This document shows, one piece after another, positions 10,489-17,570 of a stretch of 64,000 nucleotides of DNA; positions within the stretch are counted from its first letter, which is position 1, and every line of letters begins with the position of its first letter. The stretch covers positions 1,922,001 to 1,986,000 of the forward strand of contig NZ_CP145809.1 in assembly GCF_038049925.1 (NCBI RefSeq). The letters run 5' to 3'. The stretch is from Georgenia sp. M64. Its GTDB lineage: Bacteria; Actinomycetota; Actinomycetes; Actinomycetales; Actinomycetaceae. The notes under the pieces were generated by a model. It worked only from the letters and a program-made list of their open reading frames with translations. It was not told where the DNA came from and did no database searches. Position numbers and translations under genes: made by a program.

Positions 10489-10596
10489 GTGTTGCCATCG
10501 AGTCCATGGCCTTGTCCTACCGGAAGCCGGCTGCCCGCAGCCATGTCACGCGTGCCCCGGCCGGTGGGCGCGTCGCCGTCTCGACGCCGACCGTCA

Positions 10597-11130
10597 TCAA
10601 CCCCGCAGGACGGCCAGGACGGCCTCGGCGACCTCGGTCGGGCTGAGGGACGAGGTGTCGACGACGGCGTCGGCCGCGGCTGCGTAGACGGGCCGGCGCG
10701 CGTTCGCCATCGCGGCGTACTGGGCGCGCGGGGATCCCACGACGACCGCCCGCGGGGCGTTGAGGCCGACCCGTGGCATGGCCGCCGCGAGAGAGACGTC
10801 GAGGAAGACGACCGTCCCGCCGTCGGCGCGGTAGGCCTCGAGGCGCTGGGCCACGCCCGGGACGGCCCCGCCGCCCAGGGCGACCACGCCCGGCCGGCCC
10901 AGCGCGGCCGCGGCCACCTCGGCCTCGACCTCGCGGAACCGCTCCTCGCCGGCGTCGAGGAAGAACTCCCCCACGTCCGTGCCCACCCGTGCCGCGAGGA
11001 GGTCGTCGGTGTCGAGGAGCTCGAGCCCCAGTCGCTCCGCGAGGAGCGCGCCGACCGTGGACTTCCCGGCACCGGGGGCACCGAGGAGGACGAGGGTGGG
11101 GATGGGGGTCACCGGGGAACCGTACGTCAT
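10597..11130 (-). CDS. Second shikimate kinase-like protein
   Basis: A 177-residue P-loop kinase resembling AroK. GAPGAGKST is the Walker A (about residue 18), LLDTDD the magnesium/shikimate Asp pair, ERFREVE the substrate Arg, and ALGGGAV the glycine strand. The lid is unusual: where AroK has RPLL it reads NAPRAVVVGSPRAQYAAM; ARRPVYA follows. The ATG at 11130 overlaps the aroKB stop by four bases; a GTG 18 bases further in is possible. Because the fused protein upstream already has a full shikimate kinase domain, this may be a paralogue with a changed substrate or a back-up enzyme. Confidence 0.8.
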   Translation of the reverse strand: MTYGSPVTPIPTLVLLGAPGAGKSTVGALLAERLGLELLDTDDLLAARVGTDVGEFFLDAGEERFREVEAEVAAAALGRPGVVALGGGAVPGVAQRLEAYRADGGTVVFLDVSLAAAMPRVGLNAPRAVVVGSPRAQYAAMANARRPVYAAAADAVVDTSSLSPTEVAEAVLAVLRG

Positions 11131-12791
11131 CCCCGCACCGCGGCCCACGCCGCCTCGAGCTGCTCCGGGGCCGGGCCGCGCAGGACCGTGGGCCGGCCCA
11201 CGGCGTCGAGGACGACGAAGCGCAGGGTGGACCCGCGGACCTTCTTGTCGCTGGCCATCGCGTCGAGGAGGTCCGGCCAGCGGTCCTCGCCGTAGGCGGT
11301 GGGCAGGCCCAGCGACTCGAGCACCGCGCGGTGGCGCCGGACACCGGTCTCGTCCAGGTGCCCGGCCGCATGAGCGAGCTCGGCCGCGAAGACCATCCCC
11401 ACGGCGACGGCGTCGCCGTGACGCCAGGTGTAGCCCTCGGTCCGCTCGATCGCATGGGCGAAGGTGTGGCCGTAGTTGAGGATCTCGCGCAGACCGGCCT
11501 CGCGGAGGTCGGCCCCGACGACCCGCGCCTTGACCGCCACGGCGCGCTCGACGAGCTCACGCAGGACGGGTGACCCCGGACGCAGCGCCGCCGCGCCGCC
11601 GTCGGCCTCGACCAGGCGGAGGATCTCCTCGTCGGCGATCAAGCCGCACTTGACGACCTCGGCCAGGCCCGCGCGCAGGTCCTCCGCAGGCAGGGTCTGG
11701 AGGGCGTCGAGGTCGCACACGACACCGGCTGGCGGGTGGAAGGAGCCGACGAGGTTCTTGCCCGCGGCGGTGTTGATGCCGGTCTTGCCGCCGACCGCGG
11801 CGTCGACCATGCCGAGCAGGGTGGTCGGGACGTTGACGAGCCGGATGCCGCGCAGCCACGTCGCGGCCACGAAGCCCGCCATGTCGGTCGTGGCGCCGCC
11901 GCCGAGGGCGACGACCGCGTCGTCGCGACCGAAGCGCCGCTCCCCCAGCAGGTCCCAGCAGCCGGCGACCACGTCGAGGGTCTTCGCGGACTCGGCGTCG
12001 GGCACCTCGTGGGTCACCACGGTGCGCCCTGCGGTGGCCAGCTCCGTGCGCAACGCCTCGGCGCGGCCGGCCAGGGCTGCGGGGTGGACGAGGAGGACGC
12101 GGGAGGCGTCGGGACCGACGAGGTCGAGAACCTCGCGGTCCAGCCCGTGACCGACGACGACGTCGTACGGGGCGGCGCCCGAGACCGTGATCCGCGTCGC
12201 CGGTGCTGCGGGTGCCGGCGATGTCGTCGGTGCCGCGGGTGCGGCCGACGTGGCCGGTGCCGCGGATGTGACCGGCGCCGCGAGGGTCCGGAGCACCTCG
12301 GCGGCGACATCCTCGGCGGTGCGTCCGCCGGTGACCACCCGCACCGTCGCAACCCGTTCGTACACCGGTCGCCGGGCGGTCATGAGCGCCTCGAACCGGG
12401 CGGTCGGGTCGCCCTCGAGGAGGGGGCGGGCACCCGAACGGGCCACCCGGGCCACGGCGTGGTCGGCGTCGACGTCGAGGAAGACGACGTGGTGCCCGGC
12501 GAGGGCCGCCTGGGTGCCGGGGTGCAGGACGGCGCCGCCGCCGAGGGCCAGCACGCCGTCGTGCTCGGACAGCAGACGGGTGACGGCGTCGTGCTCGAGC
12601 ACCCGGAACTCGCCCTCGCCCCGGGTCCGGAAGATCTCCGGGACACTCGTCCCCGCGAGGCGCTCCACCTCGGCGTCGGAGTCGCGCAGCGGCACACCCA
12701 GGGTGGCGGCGACGAGCTCACCGACGGTGGTCTTGCCGGCCCCCGGGGGGCCGACGAGGATCAGGCGGGGACCGGTTCGGGAGTGAGCCAC
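11127..12791 (-). CDS. aroKB: Fused shikimate kinase / 3-dehydroquinate synthase
   Basis: About 554 residues. The N-terminal half (about 1-170) is shikimate kinase: GPPGAGKTT, RDSDAEVE, EGEFRVLE, ALGGGAV, a canonical GARPLLEG lid, and ARRPVYERVA. An Ala/Pro/Thr/Ser linker follows (about 175-205). The C-terminal half (about 206-554) is dehydroquinate synthase: ALGGGATTDMAGFVAATWLRG, NVPTTLLGMVDAAVGGKTGIN, zinc ligands in LAEVVKCG and YGHTFAHAIE, and the HGDAVAVGM histidine. One protein thus covers shikimate steps two and five. The start is uncertain: GTG at 12791 lies eight bases after TAGCGT (possible leaderless start), and an in-frame TTG lies at 12800. The stop overlaps the second kinase gene. 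Confidence 0.93.
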   Translation of the reverse strand: MAHSRTGPRLILVGPPGAGKTTVGELVAATLGVPLRDSDAEVERLAGTSVPEIFRTRGEGEFRVLEHDAVTRLLSEHDGVLALGGGAVLHPGTQAALAGHHVVFLDVDADHAVARVARSGARPLLEGDPTARFEALMTARRPVYERVATVRVVTGGRTAEDVAAEVLRTLAAPVTSAAPATSAAPAAPTTSPAPAAPATRITVSGAAPYDVVVGHGLDREVLDLVGPDASRVLLVHPAALAGRAEALRTELATAGRTVVTHEVPDAESAKTLDVVAGCWDLLGERRFGRDDAVVALGGGATTDMAGFVAATWLRGIRLVNVPTTLLGMVDAAVGGKTGINTAAGKNLVGSFHPPAGVVCDLDALQTLPAEDLRAGLAEVVKCGLIADEEILRLVEADGGAAALRPGSPVLRELVERAVAVKARVVGADLREAGLREILNYGHTFAHAIERTEGYTWRHGDAVAVGMVFAAELAHAAGHLDETGVRRHRAVLESLGLPTAYGEDRWPDLLDAMASDKKVRGSTLRFVVLDAVGRPTVLRGPAPEQLEAAWAAVRG

Positions 12792-12858
12792 GAGGCGCAA
12801 CGCTACCGTCGGCGCGGGGCGGGCCGTGCTGCGGACCGAGACGGGCTGCGAGGGCTCC

Positions 12859-14076
12859 CTAGCGCTGGTGCTCGGGGATGGCCTCGAGGTAGCCGCGCAG
12901 GTTGCGCGTGGACTCGCTCACCGAGTCGCCGCCGACCTTCTCCAGCAGGGCGTCGGCCAGGACCAGGGCCACCATCGCCTCGGCGACCACGGCGGCCGGC
13001 GGCACCGCGCAGACGTCGGAGCGCTGGTGGATGGCCCGCGCCTCCGCGCCGGTGGCGACGTCCACGGTGGCCAGCGCACGGGGCACGGTGGAGATGGGCT
13101 TCATCGCGGCGCGCACGCGCAGCGGCTCGCCGTTGGACATCCCGCCCTCGGTACCGCCGGCCCGGTTGGTGGCGCGGCGGATCCGGCCGTCGGAGCCTCG
13201 GACGATCTCGTCGTGCGCGGCGGAGCCGCGGCGGGTTGCGGTGCGGAAGCCGTCGCCGATCTCGACACCCTTGACGGCCTGGATGCCCATGACCGCCCCG
13301 GCGAGCCGGGAGTCCAGGCGCCGGTCGGACGAGACGTGCGAGCCCAGGCCGGGAGGCAGGCCGTAGGCGAGGACCTCGACGACGCCGCCGAGGGTGTCGC
13401 CGTCCTTCTGGCAGGCGTCGATCTCGGCGACCATGGCCGCCGAGGACGTCGCGTCGAGGCAGCGCACGGGGTCGGCGTCCAGCGCCGCCACGTCGTCGGG
13501 TCCGGGCACCGGAGCGTCGTCGGGGACCGTGACCGGGCCGATCGCCACGACGTGCGAGACGAGACGGATGCCCGCGACCTGCTCCAGGAGCGCCGCGGCC
13601 AGCGTTCCCAGGGCGACCCGGGCGGCGGTCTCGCGCGCGCTGGCCCGCTCGAGGATCGGCCGGGCGTCGTCGAGGTGGTACTTCTGCATCCCGACCAGGT
13701 CCGCGTGGCCGGGGCGCGGGCGCGTGAGGCGCCGGTTACGGGCGATCTCCCGCTCGTCGCCGGTGCCGGCGTCGACGAGGAGGGCCTCGCGAGGCACCGG
13801 GTCGGCGGCCATGACCGTCTCCCACTTGGGCCACTCGGTGTTGCCGATCTCGATCGCGACCGGGCCGCCCATCGTCAGGCCGTGCCGCACGCCGGAGAGC
13901 AGTCGGACCTCGTCCTGCTCGAACGACATCCGTGACCCGCGGCCGTGCCCGAGCCGGCGCCGGGCGAGGGCGTCGCCCACCTGGTCGGTGGTGATCTCGA
14001 CCCCGGCCGGCAGGCCCTCGAGCACCCCGACGAGAGCCTGGCCGTGCGACTCACCTGCGGTCATCCATCTGAGCAT
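12859..14076 (-). CDS. aroC: Chorismate synthase
   Basis: Final shikimate step, EPSP to chorismate, with reduced FMN. Length is 405 residues, standard for the long bacterial form. Family signatures are [19 protein letters not shown] at 8-26, [11 protein letters not shown] near 40, [13 protein letters not shown] near 70, RPRPGHADL near 120, [13 protein letters not shown] near 143, and the C-terminal FMN segment [19 protein letters not shown] near 305. The ATG follows GGAGG at good spacing. Downstream (67 bases) lies the aroK-aroB fusion. Between aroC and the upstream prepilin peptidase gene lies a 308-base region of tandem repeats. Confidence 0.97.
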   Translation of the reverse strand: MLRWMTAGESHGQALVGVLEGLPAGVEITTDQVGDALARRRLGHGRGSRMSFEQDEVRLLSGVRHGLTMGGPVAIEIGNTEWPKWETVMAADPVPREALLVDAGTGDEREIARNRRLTRPRPGHADLVGMQKYHLDDARPILERASARETAARVALGTLAAALLEQVAGIRLVSHVVAIGPVTVPDDAPVPGPDDVAALDADPVRCLDATSSAAMVAEIDACQKDGDTLGGVVEVLAYGLPPGLGSHVSSDRRLDSRLAGAVMGIQAVKGVEIGDGFRTATRRGSAAHDEIVRGSDGRIRRATNRAGGTEGGMSNGEPLRVRAAMKPISTVPRALATVDVATGAEARAIHQRSDVCAVPPAAVVAEAMVALVLADALLEKVGGDSVSESTRNLRGYLEAIPEHQR

Positions 14077-14126
14077 GGCCCGATCCTCCCATGCGACGGC
14101 GGGGCCCGGCCGGGGGCGTCCACGGG

Positions 14127-14184
14127 GAGGGCGGTCGGGTGTCGACGGTGAGGGCGGTCGGGTGTCGACGGTGAGGGCGGTCGG
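14127..14184. repeat. 23-bp tandem repeat
   Basis: Unit gagggcggtcgggtgtcgac plus ggt, at 14127-14149 and 14150-14172, with a 12-base third copy. Confidence 0.85.
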
Positions 14185-14230
14185 CGGTGGGGTGTCACGG
14201 CACCCACGCCGGGACTCCCGCCCTCGGCGG

Positions 14231-14360
14231 ACGCGTCCTGCGGGGGCTCGAGTTCAGCGGGCGCGTGCTGCGGGGGCTCGAGTTCAGCGGACGCGTGCTG
14301 CGGGGGCTCGCGATCATCGGGCGCGTGCTGCGGGGCCTCGCGATCATCGGGCGCGCGCTG
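14231..14360. repeat. 30-bp tandem repeat, four units
   Basis: Four consecutive 30-bp units starting gcgtgctgcgggggctcg, at 14231, 14261, 14291 and 14321, plus a partial copy. The first two end in agttcagcgg and the last two in cgatcatcgg, so a diverged dimer appears to have duplicated. Confidence 0.9.
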
Positions 14361-14384
14361 CAGCGGAACGCGGCTGCCTCGGGC

Positions 14385-14873
14385 TCAGGCGGGCACGAGC
14401 CCCGCGAGGTGCGCCACCGTGGCGAGCGCCGCCCCGAGCACCAGCCAGGGCCCGAGGGGGACGGCGTCCTCGTGTCGGGCGCGGCGGATGAGAAGTCGCG
14501 CGGTGGTCCATGCGCCGCCGAGCACGAACGCCGCCAGGAGTCCTGTCGCGACCACCCCCCAGCCGAACCACCCGAGCCAGAGACCCAGAACGCCGGCCAG
14601 CTTGACGTCACCCAGCCCCAGCCCGGTCACCCGCGGGAGGGCGAGGAGCACAGAGCCGGCGGCGACCGCGGCGGCGGCCAGGACCGCCCGGCCCAGGTCC
14701 GTCCACTGACCGGTGGTGAGCGCCGCGACGGTGAGGAGAACGAGCACCCCGGCCGCTGCCGCCCCGACGAGGCGGTCCGGGAGCCGGTGGGTGCGCAGGT
14801 CGGCGACGACGAGCGCCGCCGACACGGCCGCCAGCCAGGCCCCGGCCGCCACGACGGCCGCCGGGACGCTCAC
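14385..14873 (-). CDS. Prepilin peptidase (A24 family), minimal form
   Basis: A 162-residue membrane aspartic protease expected to cleave type IV prepilin leader peptides. First catalytic Asp in ADLRTHRLPDRL (about residue 25), second in GLGLGDVKLAGVLG (about residue 85). Five to six hydrophobic segments. The N-terminal cytoplasmic methyltransferase-type domain of long PilD proteins is absent, as in many actinobacterial TadV/CpaA-like peptidases. The GTG start overlaps the aroE stop by four bases (GTGA), so it is tied to aroE. No pilin or secretion ATPase is in the window, so its substrate is elsewhere. Confidence 0.85.
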   Translation of the reverse strand: MSVPAAVVAAGAWLAAVSAALVVADLRTHRLPDRLVGAAAAGVLVLLTVAALTTGQWTDLGRAVLAAAAVAAGSVLLALPRVTGLGLGDVKLAGVLGLWLGWFGWGVVATGLLAAFVLGGAWTTARLLIRRARHEDAVPLGPWLVLGAALATVAHLAGLVPA

Positions 14874-15907
14874 GCCGAGCGGGTGGGCGGCGGGCTCGCG
14901 GACGCCGGGGCAGGTTCGGTGCGCGGCGCGGGGGCAGCTGCCTCGGCCCGCGGCCCCGTCCCGGCCGGGAACGGCGGCGGCGACGCGCGCACCTCTCCCC
15001 CGCCCCGGCGCCGGGCCAGCTCGGCGAGCAGGGCCGCGCGCATCACCTCGACGTCGGGGGTGCGGCCGGTCATGAGACGGACCTGGGCCTCCGCCTGGTG
15101 CAGGAGCATCGCCCAGCCCGGCACGACGGCGCCGCCGGCGCCCTCCCACGCGGCCGCGAGCGGGGTGGGGGACGGGTCGTAGACGACGTCGAGGAGCACC
15201 GCGCCGGCGAGGACGCCGAGCCGGGCGAGGTCGGCGGCGGTGTCGTCCGCGGCGCCCGCCGGGACGGTGGAGATGACGAGGTCGGCGCCGGCGGCGGCCT
15301 CGGCCGCGACGGCCGGGGAGGTCCACGCCACGTGCTCGACGGCCACGCCCATCCGGGCCGTGGCCGCGGCCGCGGCGGGTGGTACGCGGCGGGCCACGAG
15401 GGTGGAGCGGGTCAGGCCGAGCTCGGCCACCGCGGCCTGCGCGGAGGAGCTGGTGGCACCCGCGCCGAGGATGACGGCCCGCCGCGGGACCCAGCCGGGC
15501 GCGGCTGCCTCGCGGACCGCCGCGACGATGCCGTGCACGTCGGTGTTGAACCCGGTGAGGGGGCCGGCCGACCCGCCCGGCCCGGGTTGGACGACGACCG
15601 TGTTGACCGCTCCGGTGACCTCGGCGAGCGGGTCGACCGCGTCGAGCAGCCCCATGACGGCGTGCTTGAGCGGCATCGTCAACGACAGGCCCGCCCATGA
15701 GCCGTCGAGCCGGGCGACGACGCCGGGCAGCTCCTCGGCGGTGACGTCCTGGAGGCCGTACGCCCAGCCGTCGAGGCCGAGCTGGGTGTAGGCGGCCCGG
15801 TGGAGCGCCGGCGAGAGGGAGTGGGCGACGGGGTGGCCGAGCACCGCCGCCCGCCGGCTCACCCCCGGCGCGGCGAGGTCCTGGCCGGCACCGCCGACGA
15901 CCCCCAT
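14870..15907 (-). CDS. aroE: Shikimate dehydrogenase with C-terminal extension
   Basis: Reduces 3-dehydroshikimate with NADPH. 345 residues against about 270-290 usual. Shikimate-site HPVAHSLSPALHRAAY near 25, catalytic Lys in SLTMPLKHAVM near 75, NTVV near 97, Asp in GFNTDVHG near 115. The NADP-binding loop is LGAGATSSSAQAAVAELG near 145 with RR following in VARRVP; GWAMLLHQAEAQ lies near 265. The last roughly 45 residues are Pro/Ala/Ser-rich, which may be disordered. ATG start overlaps the mltG stop (TGATG) and the end overlaps the prepilin peptidase start. Shikimate-specific motifs are complete, so a quinate dehydrogenase is less likely. Confidence 0.95.
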   Translation of the reverse strand: MGVVGGAGQDLAAPGVSRRAAVLGHPVAHSLSPALHRAAYTQLGLDGWAYGLQDVTAEELPGVVARLDGSWAGLSLTMPLKHAVMGLLDAVDPLAEVTGAVNTVVVQPGPGGSAGPLTGFNTDVHGIVAAVREAAAPGWVPRRAVILGAGATSSSAQAAVAELGLTRSTLVARRVPPAAAAATARMGVAVEHVAWTSPAVAAEAAAGADLVISTVPAGAADDTAADLARLGVLAGAVLLDVVYDPSPTPLAAAWEGAGGAVVPGWAMLLHQAEAQVRLMTGRTPDVEVMRAALLAELARRRGGGEVRASPPPFPAGTGPRAEAAAPAPRTEPAPASASPPPTRSA

Positions 15908-17070
15908 CAGCCCTGCGGGTTCTCGGCCAGCCACGCGCGGAGCTCGGCGACGTTGGCGTTGTGCTCGTCGAGGGTCGCGGCGAACTTCGTCTCCCCCGTG
16001 TCGAGGTTGACGGTGGCGAAGTAGAGCCAGTCCCCCTCGGGGGCGTTGATGACCGCGTCGAGGGCCGCCTCGCCCGGGGCGCCGATGGGCGTCGGCGGCA
16101 GACCGGGGTTGAGGTATGTGTTGTACGGGTTGTCGTCGTCGAGGTCGGCCTGGGTGGGCACGCCACCGACCTTGCCCACGCCGTACAGGACGGTGGAGTC
16201 CATCTGGAGGCGACCGTTGACGTCGTCGTCGTCGGTGAGCCGGTTCTCGATGACGCGGGCGACCTGGCCGTAGTACTCCGGCAGGTTCACCTCGCGCTCG
16301 ACGATCGAGGCCTTGGTCAGGACCGCCTGACGCTGGTCGGCCGGCACCTCGAGGGCGTCCAGGCGCGAGATGGTCTGGGCGACCATCGTCGAGAGCATGG
16401 TCGTGGCGTCGTCGGCCGGCTCGAAGGAGTACGTCGCGGCGGCGTACCACCCCTCGGGGTTGCCGTCCGCCTCGGCGGGCAGCCCGATCGCCCCGGTGTC
16501 CTCGGCCGCGGCCTGGACCTCCTCGAGGGGGATGTCGGCGACGTTCGCGATCCGCTCGTACACCTGCGCGGCGTGGAAGCCCTCCGGCACGGTGATCGTG
16601 ACCTCGGCCCGCGAGGCCGGGTCGAGCAGTGCGGCGACGGCGTCGCTCGCGGCCATCTCGTTCATGAGCGTGTAGGTGCCGGGCTGGATCCGTCCGGCGT
16701 TGACGTTCTCGCCGAACGCGTCGACGAACGCCCGCTGGGAGGCCACCACCCCGGCCTCCTCCAGGACCGAGCCCATCTCGGCGCCGGAGGCGCCCGCGGG
16801 GATCACCACCTGGACCTCGCCGCTGCCGGGGCCGGGGAAGTCCTCGGCCGCGGCCGTGGGCCGGTCGGAGAGGGCGTCCCGCACGGTCGGGTACGCCCAG
16901 AGAGCCACCGCGGCGACGATCGCGACGACCACGGCGAGGACGAGCAGCGTGCGGCGGCGCCGCCGGCGGCGGCGGTCCTCGCGGGCGCGCCGCTGCTCCC
17001 GGCGGGCGCGCCGGAGGTCGTCCTCGTGCGCCGGCTCGGCCGTCGTGCCCTGGGCAAACAGGTCGTTCAC
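15907..17070 (-). CDS. mltG: Endolytic murein transglycosylase MltG
   Basis: Membrane-anchored lytic transglycosylase that cleaves nascent glycan strands and sets their length. 387 residues. The N-terminal 40 residues are charged, ending in a run of eight arginines; one transmembrane helix at about 41-63 follows (inside-to-outside by the positive-inside rule). A LysM-like region spans about 85-140. The catalytic YceG domain spans about 145-385 with the catalytic Glu in KASIVEREVNLPEYY near residue 255 and the conserved RLQMDSTVLYG, PYNTYLNPGLPPTPIGAPG and YFATVN motifs. In the alaS-ruvX-mltG-aroE operon; four-base overlap with ruvX. Confidence 0.96.
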   Translation of the reverse strand: MNDLFAQGTTAEPAHEDDLRRARREQRRAREDRRRRRRRRTLLVLAVVVAIVAAVALWAYPTVRDALSDRPTAAAEDFPGPGSGEVQVVIPAGASGAEMGSVLEEAGVVASQRAFVDAFGENVNAGRIQPGTYTLMNEMAASDAVAALLDPASRAEVTITVPEGFHAAQVYERIANVADIPLEEVQAAAEDTGAIGLPAEADGNPEGWYAAATYSFEPADDATTMLSTMVAQTISRLDALEVPADQRQAVLTKASIVEREVNLPEYYGQVARVIENRLTDDDDVNGRLQMDSTVLYGVGKVGGVPTQADLDDDNPYNTYLNPGLPPTPIGAPGEAALDAVINAPEGDWLYFATVNLDTGETKFAATLDEHNANVAELRAWLAENPQG

Positions 17071-17570
17071 TGCGAGGTCCCCCCTCGGACGGTCTCCCCC
17101 GGTCCGACCGGCTCACCGGCGGGCTGGCCGGTGCGCCGCTCGACCTCGAGGGCGTGCTCAACGATCATCACGGCAGCCACCTGGTCGACGACCTCCCGGT
17201 GCCGGCGCCCGGGGCGGCCGGACGCCCGCAGCGCCTGGTGGGCGCTGACCGTCGTCAGTCGCTCGTCGACGAGCCGCACCGGAAGCGGTGCCACGGCGGC
17301 CGCGACCCGGACAGCGTACCCGCGTGCGGCGTCGGCGGACTCCCCCTGCCGGCCGGACAGGTGCCGCGGCAGGCCCACGAGGACCTCCATCGCCCCGACC
17401 TCCGCGGCGATCGCGGCGATCTCCGCGACGTCACCGCCGTCGCGGCGCCGGGCGACGGTGCGCACCGGCGTCGCGAGGATGCCGTCGGGGTCGCAGCGCG
17501 CGACGCCGACCCGCACGGAGCCGACGTCGACGCCGAGGCGCACCCCGCGCCGCAGCCCGGCAGCGCTCAC
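17067..17570 (-). CDS. ruvX: YqgF/RuvX-type putative pre-16S rRNA nuclease
   Basis: RNase H-fold nuclease (YqgF) linked in other bacteria to 16S rRNA 5' maturation and once proposed as a Holliday-junction resolvase. 167 residues. The metal-binding Asp is in LGVDVGSVRVGVARCDPDG near residue 14, VLVGLPRHLSGRQG is the central strand/loop, and VRLVDERLTTVSA carries the Glu. VDQVAAVMIVEHALE carries the final acidic residue. The tail of about 25 residues is Gly/Pro-rich. It overlaps alaS upstream and mltG downstream by four bases each; this alaS-ruvX-mltG arrangement is typical. Confidence 0.93.
   Translation of the reverse strand: MSAAGLRRGVRLGVDVGSVRVGVARCDPDGILATPVRTVARRRDGGDVAEIAAIAAEVGAMEVLVGLPRHLSGRQGESADAARGYAVRVAAAVAPLPVRLVDERLTTVSAHQALRASGRPGRRHREVVDQVAAVMIVEHALEVERRTGQPAGEPVGPGETVRGGTSQ

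Larger units (their letters stand above)
14077..14384. other. Gap between the prepilin peptidase gene and aroC: two minisatellites, no gene
   Basis: Apart from the aroC ribosome site at its left end, this 308-base stretch is mostly tandem repeat (14127-14184 and 14231-14360). A plus-strand open frame runs through it encoding repeated GRVLRGL units, but it continues antisense through the prepilin peptidase gene into aroE and has no ribosome site, so it is not called. Confidence 0.7.

Noticed and set aside
14231-14360. Possible CRISPR array
   Set aside because: Units are directly adjacent with no unique spacers, and no cas genes are near; it is an ordinary tandem repeat. The same holds for the arrays at 20313, 45771 and 50487.
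14187-15182. Plus-strand frame starting with GRVLRGL repeats
   Set aside because: It reads through the 30-bp minisatellite and then antisense to the prepilin peptidase and aroE; no ribosome site.
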